In this document: in pieces, positions 35,946 to 46,929 of the stretch
Layout of the letters: each line of letters opens with the position of its first letter
How positions within the stretch are numbered: position 1 is the stretch's first letter
DNA from: Ramazzottius varieornatus
Taxonomy: Eukaryota > Tardigrada > Eutardigrada > Parachela > Ramazzottiidae
Direction of reading: 5' to 3'
NCBI GenBank assembly: GCA_001949185.1
Contig: BDGG01000006.1
Coordinates: 354,827 to 418,826 of the forward strand
DNA length: 64,000 nt
The notes under the pieces: model-generated
Databases searched by the model: none
Told to the model about the DNA's origin: nothing
What the model saw: only the letters and a program-made list of their open reading frames with translations
Translations under genes and position numbers: made by a program

Positions 35946-37034
35946 CTACCATTTTCGGCCAGACTTGACGACAGCACTAAACAGTTCTCTAACGAGCTCT
36001 GTGCGTCCACTCTTGACGGCTTTGTCCGTCATCTTATCAACCGCTTCTGCCGCATCTCCCTTTCCGGCCTCTTTTTCCACCAGGTCCAACACGACTTTCT
36101 TCAAGTCGTTTGCGGAAGTCATGTCGGCTAACAGCAGGACATCAGCGGCGTTCTCCAAGTTGAGCGTATCCTCTAAAGCCTCTTCCCAAGCCTTCTTCAG
36201 ATCCAGCAGGTCGTACTTGTCCGCCGCTAGCAGGATGTCTCTGGCATTCTTGGCTCAGTTATCCACCGAGCAGTTACACATGAAGTTCAGAAGGATGTCG
36301 AGAGAGGCGGTGGAGATGTTAGGAATGGTGCAGCGACCGCTTCGGCACTCTCCCATGTTCGATGCGAACATTCGCTCGAAGACTGGCGAGGCTGCGTTCA
36401 GGACAACTTTGTGGACGTTACGCTCGGTTCGTCTGCAGAGACGAGAGTAAAGTCTCGACCAAAGTCCGAGCGCCTGTCGCGGGGCAACTCTTCTGATATA
36501 GCTTCTTGGCAGAGGAGCTTGAACTCCGCACAGACTTTTGGTACATCACCCGAGAGAGGTTCCTCCGCATCCTCGCCCCAGATATCATCGTGGTAGAGAT
36601 ACCGGAGGAGCGAAACATCCGTGTAGTTCACGATGTGAGTTTGCGGGTCTTCCGCGGAGGTTGGAATACTGAAAAGAACAGTTCAAAGTTTCGAAGTATG
36701 ATCGGGATGTGTAACACCGTGACCGTACATTACGAGTGCTATACCTGATTTTGATCCTGGCAGCTGGCTCAGAAGTGTCCTTCGGACATTTCTCCACTTC
36801 ATGCGTGGCGAATATCTGGACAGTTAGTGGATGTCCCTTCCGTATCTTTTTGGGTATCACCCACACGTAGCAGGTAGAGGCGCGAAGCTTGGCATCGGAT
36901 GAGAAGATGGGTTTGGTGCGGTCCTGCAGTCCGGAGAAGTTTTGAATGGTGAAGGTGATGGTAAACGAACTCGAGTCCTTGAAAGCCACCTCGGTGTCCG
37001 TTTCTGGCACTCTGGAAGCTTTTGCCTTCGGCAT
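35946..37034 (-). pseudogene. Broken MATH-BTB gene (SPOP/BATH-like)
   Basis: Two exons. The first (37034 to about 36746) encodes a MATH domain (FTITFTIQNFSGL, KLRASTCYVWVIP). An intron with GTATAG donor follows. The second starts with SIPTSAEDPQTHIV and runs into a BTB domain (NVHKVVLNAASPVFERMF, ADKYDLLDLKKAW) and a BACK-like tail to the stop at 35946. Two lesions are seen. A shift of frame at about 36415-36430, between LVSADEP and NVHKVVL, is one. A TGA at about 36253-36255 in the DN*AKNARDIL segment, just before the ADKYDLL helix, is the other. MATH-BTB proteins bring substrates to Cullin-3 ligases; this copy could not make the full protein unless the sequence is wrong at both places. Confidence 0.8.
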
Positions 37035-37332
37035 CGCGGACTGGGAGATTCCCGCTAACAAAGGAAACAACTAGAAAGCAGCGGAGGTTGTTGTCAAGTT
37101 GTGAGTACTCGGGAACGGGAAAATGCATGAACGACGTCCGACAAATACGTTTCGGGTCCAGAAATCCCGTCGTGCTGTGTGTGGGCTGTCGGTCGGCAGC
37201 AGAGCTTGCCGACCACGAAACCTGCAGCATTGTTTGGTACGCCGTATGCCTCACGGGCAAGCCCGCCCCAGTCTATGACTCTGCGCTGCCCGAACCCCAA
37301 GGGTTTTTAAACTTTTTAAAAATTAAAAGGAA

Positions 37333-37972
37333 ATGGCTACAGTTACACCCTAGGGCGTAAAATTTAAATACCATCCGCTATAGTTACACCCAGGTCAATT
37401 TGACTTTAATACAACCTACTGCAAACTAGGCTAAAGTCACACCCTTTGTACTTTTACAACCCGAACAGAGCCACAGAGGAGCAAAAAATGTGGTTTATTT
37501 CTTTATGATAAACGATACAGGAGCAACACGTTTGATGGCAACCACGCCGTCCGTGTTTAACGCGTCCATATCTTCCTGGTCCAAGCGTAACTCCGGAATA
37601 CCGAAGTATTCAATTTGGTCTTCGTCGCCAAGAAGAAGGTTCTGGTCTGGTGGAGGGACTATGTCCTTGTCAAACTGTCGGGAGATGGGCGGGTCAATGA
37701 CTATCGCTCTTGTTCTCTTTCGTCTGGGCTGACCACAGAACGCTTCCCGGTATGCGGTGTGATGGAAGTACCATTTGGAAACCACTTCCTTGTCTTGTAC
37801 GTTTCCCTGTATGTTGACTAGACAACGCCTAATTTTGAAAGTTGGAGGTGTAACTATAGCGGTAAGGGATGTAATGTGCAGCGTGTATCTATAGCCGATT
37901 GTAATAAAATTTCACACCGAGGGTGAGACTATAGCGAAATGGGGTGTGAGGGGTGTAACTATAGGCTTAGCC
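37333..37972. mobile_element. Family B element, copy 1: repeat-built inverted arms around a short ORF
   Basis: The left arm (37333-37470) holds degenerate units GGCTACAGTTACACCC, CGCTATAGTTACACCC and GGCTAAAGTCACACCC. The right arm (37845-37972) holds the same units inverted (GGGTGTAACTATAGGC, GGTGAGACTATAGCG, GGTGTAACTATAGCGG). Outside, AAATTAAAA is present on both sides, a possible 9-base target duplication. The middle carries a minus-strand open frame (37495-37821). A second member with the same build is at 56815-57505. Confidence 0.75.
37495..37821 (-). CDS. Short ORF inside family B element, unknown
   Basis: A frame open for at least 97 codons, extending upstream without ATG to about 37821. 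The product is charged (QPRRKRTRAIVIDPP, LLGDEDQIEYFGIPELRLDQ) and has a codon pattern like real protein. AATAAA on the same strand overlaps its end (37493-37500). I do not recognise it. It may be the last exon of a gene carried by the element or captured by it; the other copy carries a different short frame in the same position and direction. Confidence 0.4.
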   Translation of the reverse strand, partial: LVNIQGNVQDKEVVSKWYFHHTAYREAFCGQPRRKRTRAIVIDPPISRQFDKDIVPPPDQNLLLGDEDQIEYFGIPELRLDQEDMDALNTDGVVAIKRVAPVSFIIKK

Positions 37973-38319
37973 AAATTAAAATTCATCCGAAATTTTTGAC
38001 AGTCAAGTTTTTGATTCCTTAGTTTTCAGGAGCGCTCTCGTTTCATAGTTATGAACTGGACTTTTCTGACGCTCGTAGACGTCGCAGCCATAACCCCCTC
38101 ATTCTATGATATCCAGCAACGGAAGGCTATCACCGAAACATGCTTTCACTTTATATGTTGTAGCTGACGACTCGGTACATCAGCGCTGAACAGATGGATT
38201 CCTGAATGGTGCCACGTTGTTGACAAGTTCTACCTGCGGTTTTGGGACTTTCCATCTCGGTCTATGTGTTCCTGACCATACGGAAGTATTCTTGATATTC
38301 TGGCGAATCCATTGGAGGC

Positions 38320-39708
38320 ATGGGTAAGCACGTTCGAGGACAGAGGAGCTCGAGCTATCGAATTTGACGATTGTCGATCAATCAACAATCAGCCAACAAC
38401 CAGATTCTATCTTTGATTTTTTTGCAGGTGGTGTAGTCAGCTACTTCAAATCTTTCTTTGGCCAGAAGGAAATTCGGATATTAATACTCGGCCTCGATGG
38501 TAATTTGTCTCGAGTTTTTACATGAGGCAACTGTTATGCGGAAACCGAAAGAGAAGCTGAGAATTCATTGACGATTTTGTGCTTGCAGGAGCAGGGAAGA
38601 CGACCGTCTTATACCGGCTGCAAGTCGGAGAAGTTGTCACAACCATCCCCAGTAAGCCTCCCTTTTTCAGGATACTTCTCTGCCGTGGACAGCACTGTGC
38701 GCTGACATACTGTGCAAAGGAAAATTTATGTCGAGAGAAAATCTAATCACTTTTTCGAAATTCCCTTACAGCGATTGGATTCAACGTGGAGACAGTCACC
38801 TACAAGAACAACCTAAAATTTCAGGTACAAAATCTGGCACAACCTGACCGGGGTGTTTCACTTCATATCATAGCTCGTTAGTCGTGGACGCTAGGAGTCC
38901 TGTTTCTTCGAATTTTAGTGCTGGGATTTGGGTGGACAAGCATCGATAAGGCCGTACTGGAGGTGTTACTACGCTAACACCGATGCCATAATCTACGTGA
39001 GCCCTTGATCCTCGTACAAATCCCCCTGAATATTCGTGAAGCACTATCCCAGCATGCTGCTGTTTCTCTTGAAGGTTGTGGATAGCGCGGACCGAGAAAG
39101 GATGGGAATTTCGAGGCAGGAGCTGGTCAACATGCTCGGTAAGCAGTTTATTTCTCCAGAACCCCGTGTCACTCGCGCACCAAGTACCCGGTTTCACTGG
39201 CGCACTCATCAATTCGTTTTACTCGTGCACGCGCTACACCGTCTCACTGGCGCACTCAGTCTCCCGTTTCACTGGCGCATTGTGCCATATATAATCAGCG
39301 GAGTTTTGCGCCACTTCATCGTTTCGTTTAGAAGTTTCATACATTCACAATCACTTTGACAAACGTGATAATTTGGTTTGCTGTTTTTCCAGAGGAGGAA
39401 GAGTTAAGGACAGCTGTGATAGTGGTGCTGGCCAACAAACAGGATCTTCCTCAAGCCATGTCCGTAGCGGAAATCCACAAGGCTCTGGGCCTGGACGCGC
39501 TCAAAAACAGGACTTTCCAAATCTTTAAAGTGTCAGCACTTAAAGGCGATGGCCTTGAACCAGTCATGGAATGGTAAATTCATGGTCGAACAAAAGTGTT
39601 CACGGTCACGTTCACGACCTGTTTTCTACGATTTCACTGAAAGACTGAAACTACGCTCACTTTGCATTTGGTTACAGGTTAGCCAACGCGATGCAGGCAG
39701 CAAAATGA
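38320..39708 (+). CDS. Arl1: ARL1, Arf-like small GTPase of the trans-Golgi
   Basis: ARL1 recruits golgins (GRIP-domain proteins) to the trans-Golgi network. Eight exons close in phase: 38320-38323, 38428-38499, 38589-38651, 38772-38824, 38919-38996, 39075-39138, 39393-39573, 39678-39708. They give 181 residues, the exact length of ARL1 in other animals. Exon 1 carries only ATGG; the protein starts MGG, fitting N-myristoylation. The nucleotide-binding motifs are GLDGAGKTT (P-loop), PTIGFNVET (switch I), WDLGGQ (switch II), NKQD and SALKG. The WDLGGQ segment is preceded by Cys where Val is usual, encoded right at the exon 5 acceptor. The assignment to ARL1 rather than ARF or ARL5 rests on the [19 protein letters not shown] and EEEELR segments. 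A 25-base tandem repeat lies in intron 6. Confidence 0.95.
39158..39290 (+). repeat. 25-base tandem repeat, five units, ARL1 intron 6
   Basis: TCACTGGCGCA or a one- to three-base variant starts at 39169, 39194, 39219, 39244 and 39269, exactly 25 bases apart each time. The unit is about CCCGTTTCACTGGCGCACTC plus five variable bases. Its GGCGCAC core resembles that of family E elements. Confidence 0.85.
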
Positions 39709-40080
39709 ACGTTTCCCGGTCTTGTACAGAGATTTACGAATTTCTTTCCTCGAAAAAGAGGATTCTATTTTGCATTTCCTCTGGTTTTCTTGCAGCGAAC
39801 TTTTATACGCACGAAAAGTCCGTAGCATCGTTACAGAAAGCTTTTTTATTCCATATTCCGTCGTATGACTCCTGATACATGTGTACAACTGTGAAAGTTT
39901 CTTGTCTTGAAGGGAAAGCCATGTTGGAGACAGGAGAACTGAAAGAACCCTTCTCGTATCAACCCGCAAGTGTCAATAAAACGAAAGAACAAGATCAAAC
40001 CAGGGACAGTAATCAGCCAGTGAAATGAGAACATGTGAACTCCATAGAAATGTTTGCACATGCAGTAAGCTAGCAGCTGT

Positions 40081-42836
40081 TCATGGTATCAAGAAGACAA
40101 TCTCAGGAATCTGTCCATCTTCAACGGAAGTACCGTTGTTGTTCCCGGGAGAGTAGATGAAGTTAAAGACTACCGGTGACTGTGTCGAGGTCTGTTTCAC
40201 CACTTTGCGAATACCACGAGTTCCGTAGAAGGAGTCGGGACCCTGTAGAATGAAGGAAGGTTCTTCAACGTCAGTGAAAAAGACTAAAGTCGACATGAGA
40301 GCTCGGTAAACACAACCGACAAGATCGTTTTCCAAATGGCGCATCTTGTCCGTGTTATTGGCCGATAGTGTGCATCACTTGGAGAAACGATCTTGATAAG
40401 TTTGTTTGTCTTCACAAATGGCGCACCTTTACGGTGTTGGTAGCTATAAGAGTGCGCCGCTTGGAAAAACGATCTGATTGAATGTGTATGATGAGCTCCT
40501 ATTAATATATTGGTTACCTTCAAGCAGGATGAAATTGTGTAATGGATGTTCGGTTGAATCTCGACGGGCTTCTTGAAGTTGACTCTGAAGATACTCTCAG
40601 ATCCATCTGATGAGAAATTGGTGTCGTGCTGGGCAACCACTTTTTGGTTGGAAGAGAGGATGATTTGGAGAGTGACGAGGTAGTCGGCGGGACCGTGGAC
40701 GGAGCCGTAAAGACCCAGTCCCACCACGTAGACCTGTCTGTCCACGGAGAACCTGTCAAGAAACGAATTCTTAAAAATTCGCCTCGCTTGTTAGGTTTTG
40801 ACCAGCTCGTATGACCTAAAGACATTTCACGTGTAACTTCAAATATCCAGGTTCAGCTTCATACCTGATTCGGTCCGCAGTGCCGCTGTAGCCCCAACGG
40901 TTATCCGTTTGTTGGAAGCGCGTCACGGTGTACTCCTTTCCCACAACACAGCTCCGAGGAATTTCCAAAAAGCGCGTTTCCGGCTTGGGATTGAGAGTAA
41001 AGTACAGAAAGAGGTCCTTTACTTCCGTATCAGTCAGCAAACCATTCTACACAGCCCAACGCGACTTTCAGAGTGTCGGAATGATACTGTATACCAAATA
41101 TACTTGAACATATTCTTTGAATAAAGTACCCGAGCAGGGACATTGGCGAACTCCTCGATAGTCATGACAGGAAATCTGATGAGTTCCAGGGCGGCACCTA
41201 GCACTTCACGCTTGCGTCCCGGGATGGTCGGCTTGCCCTGCCGGATGCACTCTTGTTCGGCCCACCTATCCGCACACCACCATCTTAAGCTTACACCACT
41301 AAAGAAACTTGGCAAACACGCTCACACGCGACCCAAGCTCATTAATCAACACGCATAACAAGCTTGCAACACGTTAAGGCGAGCTTGTTGAAACAAACAC
41401 ACGTACTTGTCGATGGCAATGAACAGCTTGATCTCACGAATGTGCAGAGTGTCGCGCTCCAGCACGGCACACAACGTCTCGTGGTCCAGCTCGAGGAACC
41501 CCGAACCTAAAAACAACAAAAAAAGTAAGAAATATCCTGAAAAATGAGAAAGAGGAATGTGTGATATACTTTTTATGACTGCAGTTATTCTGCCATTTTT
41601 CTACGGAGTACCGATCAGGGCCGTGCTGGGCGAAATCTGGCTGAAAATTGCGTGGGAAAATGGCAAAGTCAACTCCTGTCAAGGTTGTGCTCGGCACAGA
41701 CTCGAGAGGAATCATCGTAGAAAAAAGCCAGATTGCTATATTCTGTGACCCCAAAACAACTTCCACGGCTGCTACGTACCTTCGGCGTTGATAGCCTCGC
41801 TGGTGTTTTGGTCAATGGTCTCCATGCAGAGAGCGGCCAGTTCCGTCTCGTCGAAAAGGCGAGCTTGAGCCACCAGCAGGAAGGCATTATCGGCTCGGAG
41901 GTTCCGCTTGAGGAACTCCACGCAAGCCATCTGTAGTGCGGGCACCGAGTACTTCTTGGCGGCGTAGAGAGTCGTCATCACACTGTAGTGGCTGATATCA
42001 CCAAAGTCATCCGTGTACAGAAACCTGCAAAAACAGTCCGCATCACCATCTGTTCAAGATCGTAAAGTATATGTTCAAAGCCATAAAAGGAGTGAATATG
42101 AAGTCATGCGCATACTTTAACAGTGCGGAAAAAGCTGCAGGCTCAATGTCGGGAATGTGAATTTCCGTGTCGAGAGTGGCGAGATTCCCGTTGAACATGG
42201 CGTCAAAAACGGGAGATCCCATCGAGAGGACGAACCTGTAAGCAAGAGAATAATATTCCCCGTTAACAACACTCGCCAATCTCAATATGAAAATCCACCC
42301 GAGTTAATATTTGGCAGGTAGTAGAGTTAAAACGTGTAGCGCAAGGTCACAGTAGTCAACCGGAGATATTGACCCAATGGCTTGCTATGATAGAATGTGT
42401 GACCAACGGAATCTGCCACTGTTCTACGGTTTGTTCTATGCGAAAGCGATTACTTGTGAGCTGGGACGCGTTCTTCAGCTGCACCTTTCCCCACGACGAA
42501 GAGGACATCCGACAGGACAGTGTTGTTGTAGAGGTATGCCAGTCGTTCGTAGACACTACTCTTCCCATTCTGCCAGCACCAGCTGGCGACAGGATCCTGT
42601 TGGTTATGGACGACGTTCATCTGCTGGTCTTGTCCTTCGCCATTGCTGATGGAGCCACGGGCTGATACGCTGTTCCCACGTTCTCGTAACTCCGGGACAG
42701 GTATGGACGACGAAGAAGCTGCAGCGTTACCAGCTGGAGGGGATGCGGAAGGCGAGGTCTCGTTAGCATTCTCCGCAGCTGCAGCTGCACGCTGCTGGTT
42801 GGAGGCTTGCTTGCGTCCATTCGCCGAGGACGGCAT
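40081..42836 (-). CDS. BTBD2: BTBD1/BTBD2 (BTB-BACK-PHR protein)
   Basis: A Cullin-3 adaptor-type protein known in animals to bind DNA topoisomerase I. Eight exons close in phase: 42836-42454, 42235-42116, 42024-41780, 41506-41407, 41265-41130, 41046-40865, 40752-40518, 40242-40081, giving 520 residues. Residues 1-95 are low complexity (Ala, Ser, Gln, Gly). The BTB domain lies at about 100-205 ([35 protein letters not shown]). The BACK domain lies at about 210-320 ([37 protein letters not shown]). The PHR domain lies at about 350-520 ([32 protein letters not shown]) and ends [12 protein letters not shown]. The intact length and the PHR domain separate it from BTBD3/6 by the LRADNAF and NRWGYSGT signatures. 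The BTB-BACK gene at 50007-51377 is a diverged relative without PHR. Intron 8 (between the last two exons) holds family E fragments. Confidence 0.94.
40358..40480. repeat. Family E fragments in BTBD1/2 last intron
   Basis: GTGTGCATCACTTGGAGAAACGATCTTGAT and GAGTGCGCCGCTTGGAAAAACGATCTGAT-type segments follow each other in the same direction 90 bases apart, with an inverted AAATGGCGCAC between them. This looks like two damaged copies side by side. Confidence 0.55.
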
Positions 42837-43426
42837 AATCCCACCTGGAAATTTAAACAGAATACACTAACTTTGACACTGGTCCTACCGTCAATCATAA
42901 AGGGGCTCCATATTCCTCCCAGTCCTCTGCAATGAAAAAACCATCACATTGTTGCGGATGAATGGTCGGAATGGAAGAGCTTTGCTTCCATTGAAACCAG
43001 AGACTGAATCCAGTGCCATAAACAACAATCATCAGCTGCTCCGTCAGCTGGCCTTGACGTCACGAATTCACGGGTACGCCTCTGCCTGATGGTCTATAAT
43101 GTGCGCGAGTGATGCCATCGCATTTGAGTCGATTTGACTGTTCGCTCGACACTCTGTCACACCGCGTTGCCTTTCGATGGCGTCGTGCGCCACCTCACCC
43201 AGGTATACTAATCAACAACTTTTACTTCCGGGTTTCTACCTTCTTCCAGTAATCGTCATCCTCCTGTTACTTTTTTCAAGTTTCATATTGACATGATATT
43301 CCTATGCGTATCTAAGACAGTTTTATGGTTACAACTTACAGTAACAAAGTTTACAGAGTTCACAAGAATAACGAACCTCTGAGACCAGGAAGAGTTATCA
43401 CAGGAAACACAGGTCCAGACTAGAAG
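42837..43426. other. Spacer, nothing recognised
   Basis: The region between the BTBD1/2 start and the 3' end of the ankyrin gene, both on the minus strand. It should contain the BTBD1/2 promoter. No repeat or extra exon was recognised. Confidence 0.4.
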
Positions 43427-44891
43427 TTAGACGAGCATGTCGTAGAACTTATCCAGCTGAGCTTGCGCACGGTCCTTTAGATCTCGCAAAGTCAGAATTT
43501 GTTTTAGATTGAGAGGTACAGGTAACCTGTTCAAACAAGCTTCCATCGATTCGTTCTTGTAACCGAAAAAGTATTCCCGAAGAACATCGATGCACCAGTT
43601 CTTCAACATCGGGAAACTTTCTACGTGTCTTCTTTCCGCCTCGTCTTGCGAAGTCACCCCACGACCCGAACTCACGTCGTCCAAGTATTTCAGCAAGTAG
43701 TCCGAGTGCAGACAGCGACTTCGTGTCCGCCGGACAAATTCTTTCAAAACTGCCACACTTTCATCATCAGAACGATCTTTCTCTCCCGCTTCCTCTTCAG
43801 CTCCGTAAAACCAGTCAGGCCATTTGACGGTCTTCCCTGCTTGAACACAGCACTGGTACACCGCGCATAAAGTATGGTACGCTTTGAGACGGAAAGCATG
43901 ACGGAGCTGCATCGTGGCAGGCGGGGGAGAACCTTTCGAGAGGAGAAACTGCATTGTTCGCAGCTTCTCGGCGTGGTATCGACGAGCGTTCATCGTCGCG
44001 CTGTAAAGGATTATGCTTGAGACGTCCGTCTCCGGGGAATGAGCTTCCTTGATGATGTCCAGGTAGTTGTTCATGGCTTTCTCCAAGTCCATCGTGATCC
44101 TAAAAGGATAAGAATAGTGGAAACACTGGTCATGGCAGGCCATCTGCTATAAAATCGTACAAAAAGATGGGACAAGTTAAAGGTCAAACGTACTGGAAGG
44201 CTTGCCACGATTTTGCGTTTGCGCTATTCGAACGAAATTTCGCGAAGTTCAGCAAAATAATCAATCCTTCTTACGCGAAAGCAGTGTCCAGAAGCGTCAT
44301 TTCCGTCTCAGGATTGGCCTGTTCAACATCGAAACCGGTCTCAAGGAGAATTTCCATCATGTAAGTGTCGCTGTTGGCAGCACAGTGGAAAATCAGTCCA
44401 CGGGGTGTGCTCGAATCAGCACCATAATTCAGGAGCGTCTTGACCATGGCGTGGTTACCCAACTGCACAGCCGTCGACAGGCACGTTTCTCCTTCCGGAT
44501 CGTTAGCCAGAAAGAACCTATCGTTGACTTTGGCTCCCCTTTCCACCAAGTACTCCATGGATGTGAGCTGATCGTGCAGGACAGCGCGGTAGAGTGGAGA
44601 GTTACCTTCGACGTCGCGACATTCCAGCTCGGCGCCGTGATCCAGGAGAAGTTCTAGTACTCGGCGGTTGACTGGGGTATTGCTGTAGGTCTCGTAGGCG
44701 AGCGAGTTGGGTCCGGAGGCTTCGAGGAGAGCCAGGTCCAGCTCGTGCTGGCCGAGAGGACCGAAGCCATTGGCCTGCGCCACTTGGGCGAGGTCGATGT
44801 CGGATCCGAATAACTCATCTTCCAACTCCTCCACGATGAACAGCAAGAAGGCTACGGTGTTTAGCGTCTCGGCATCTTCCAGTGTCGCCAT
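43427..44891 (-). CDS. Ankyrin-repeat protein, unclassified
   Basis: Two exons, 44891-44275 and 44099-43427, close in phase and give 429 residues. Residues about 70-205 form ankyrin repeats: VNRRVLELLLDHGAELECRD, GNSPLYRAVLHDQ, MEYLVERGAKVNDRF, GETCLSTAVQLGNHAMVKTL, then a degenerate repeat (MEILLETGFDVEQ). The second exon encodes about 224 helical, charged residues with no domain I recognise (TMNARRYHAEKLRTMQFLLS, LREYFFGYKNESMEAC). No signal or membrane segment is present, so the protein is probably cytosolic and used for protein binding. Ankyrin repeats give little functional information and I cannot name an orthologue. Start at 44891: first ATG of the frame that follows the family E repeat; the frame is open further upstream without need. 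Confidence 0.82.
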
Positions 44892-44975
44892 CGGTACACA
44901 ATCAAAGAATAGATCATACAATAAATTCGCGTATAACGTTCGCGAAGGTTCGGAAGACACAAAATGACGGAAGTT

Positions 44976-45162
44976 CGGCAAACAAGCTCGAGTACTCGAC
45001 AAGATTGATTTTCCCAACTGGCGCATGTTTTCCAAGCTATAGCATAGCGAGTACAATCAGCTGGCTGCTCCTTCGCTGCCGCGCCGTCCCCCCGGGCCAT
45101 AGCACGCACCATGGCTATAGGCTGGAAGCGTGCGTCACTTGGGAAAATCAAACGCAGTCCAG
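44976..45162. repeat. Family E inverted-repeat element upstream of the ankyrin gene
   Basis: The left arm has GGCAAACAAGCTCG, CGACAAGATTGATTTTCCCA and ACTGGCGCATG; the right arm, inverted, has GCGTGCGTCACTTGGGAAAA. A GC-rich insert (GCCGCGCCGTCCCCCC) lies between. It is less than 100 bases from the gene start, so it may lie in the promoter or 5' leader. Confidence 0.65.
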
Positions 45163-45599
45163 TTACTCCAGTGATGCTGGACCAGTTAACGTACTGTGAT
45201 TCTTCTTGGACTTGGCGAACTGACGTCACAGTACGACTAGAGTTTAGGGGTACGGTGACACATAAAACACATACTTACTGTGACGAAATTCGCGTGAGTT
45301 CCAGAAGCATTACAGTACGTAGCGTTTCAAGGCGGGCATAGAGGCTAGAGCGGCTGTGCCAACCGGCACTCAGTTTGGAGCTTCTAGCCACATGGCTTTT
45401 CTCTGGGATATCGTTCACTGAAAACGTCCCGAACTGAACAAGGCCGCAAGGCGTGCGAACGGGACTATTCTTGTACGAGCTGGTACTGCCGTTTCGATCG
45501 AAATCTTTAAATGACGAATTCAAGCCGGTCGACCGGCTTTTTCGTGGAAACGTTTTTGTCTTCCTGTGATGTCAGTTCGAGCATGGAGATTCGGCCATT

Positions 45600-45960
45600 G
45601 GCGTAATCGGCTTGGAAGTGGTTGACTGAATCTTCATATTGATAGTATGCGAGAAGGCTTGGGTTTTCTCCGTGTTGTCGGACTCCTGAAGAGCTGCGTA
45701 ACTCGGTCCGATTTTAACGATGGCGGTAGTGGTACGCGGTCTGAGCCCATGCAGCTGTAGATGGTTCTGCCATAGTTTCGACCAGCGCAACGACGTCCAC
45801 CTTCCCATCTTCCATCCATCTCTTCACTTCATCGCTCTTGCTTCTAATTCCATTAACATTCGCGTAACGGATTACAAGTTTCTTTCCTACTTCTCCCGTA
45901 AACTGTGGTACAGGCATCTCGACAGACCTGAAAGAGAATATCGCAGAAGGCAAAGCAATT
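45600..45960 (-). mobile_element. LINE endonuclease fragment (APE type)
   Basis: On the minus strand a short frame (45953-45717) reads KKLVIRYANVNGIRSKSDEV, then KVDVVALVETM. This is the start of the AP-like endonuclease of CR1/Jockey-type non-LTR elements (YANVNGIRSK, then the catalytic-site ET). The likeness stops soon after, at a frame break, and no reverse transcriptase is near. It is a dead fragment, of a different LINE class from the one at 32.6-34 kb. Confidence 0.7.
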
Positions 45961-46155
45961 CTCGGAGCTTATAGAGACTTTGGCCAAAGCACCATAGGGT
46001 ACAAATGTACCTGGTAGTATTGTATGACCTTCGGGTTGAGTCTCAAGCTGTGGTGATGGCAAGCCGGATGCAGGTTTGATCCCGTGGAGGAAATATGGCT
46101 GGAACGTCAGGGACGCATAATCAAGCTGATTTTGAAAACGTCTTTTTTGAGCATC

Positions 46156-46529
46156 ACGAACCCTCAAAACTGCACTGTTTTCGGTACGAGTACAGTTCTA
46201 TGAAAGGCTGGGTTCATTTAGTGGTAGTCTATGAGGTCGTTATGAAGATCACGACGAACCTGCGTTCAGAAAGGCGATTATGTGCAACCCAACGGTGGGT
46301 TGCTCGTAACGACTCAAAACTCGTTCATAACTGACGCGGCGGGCTTCACGCGGCAAAAATTCCATATCGGCATGTTACTGAAACTTCCTTGCAGAGATGC
46401 GAAAAAATTTAACATCGGCTTGTTTGAGAGCCCAATTGTGACACCTTGTTTCGGTAAGCAGCCTGTCGTACTAGTAGTTTGGTGACTTCCGTAGAGCGGT
46501 ACCGAAAAAGTGCAGTTTTGAGGGTTCGT
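46156..46529. repeat. Inverted-repeat element (ACGAACCCTCAAAACTGCAC ends)
   Basis: The left end ACGAACCCTCAAAACTGCAC with TTTTCGGTAC, and the right end GTACCG with AAAAAGTGCAGTTTTGAGGG then TTCGT, pair over about 30 bases with a two-base gap. Length 374 bases, no coding content. CAT precedes the left end and ATG follows the right end, extending the symmetry. Confidence 0.75.
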
Positions 46530-46929
46530 AATGCCATGTACCGACAGTTGATTTGTTGATCAGGGCGGAGAAAAATTACGTGATCGTGAAGAAAAAACAC
46601 TGGGCTCTGTAAACCGCGTAGGAATGAGGAGAATGGGATCACTGCGAAGGAAGTTTTGAATGACTGGGATAGTTACGGGAGACAGCTCTAGCTGTCATGT
46701 CTTCATTTTCGACTCAAAAGAACATTGAGCGTCGCAGCTAGCTCTTAATTTCAGAAACAGAACCAAGACTCCAGAAATTCTCAGGATACCGCGCGTAACC
46801 TGATCGCGTATCCTGGTCCAAAAGTCCAGATTAAATGTATTCAACTGGTAACGGCAGAGAAAAGCAAGCACTTCACGAACACCAAGTATGAAGTATAGTA
46901 TATACTGTTCATCGTGCAAGTCAAAAGAT

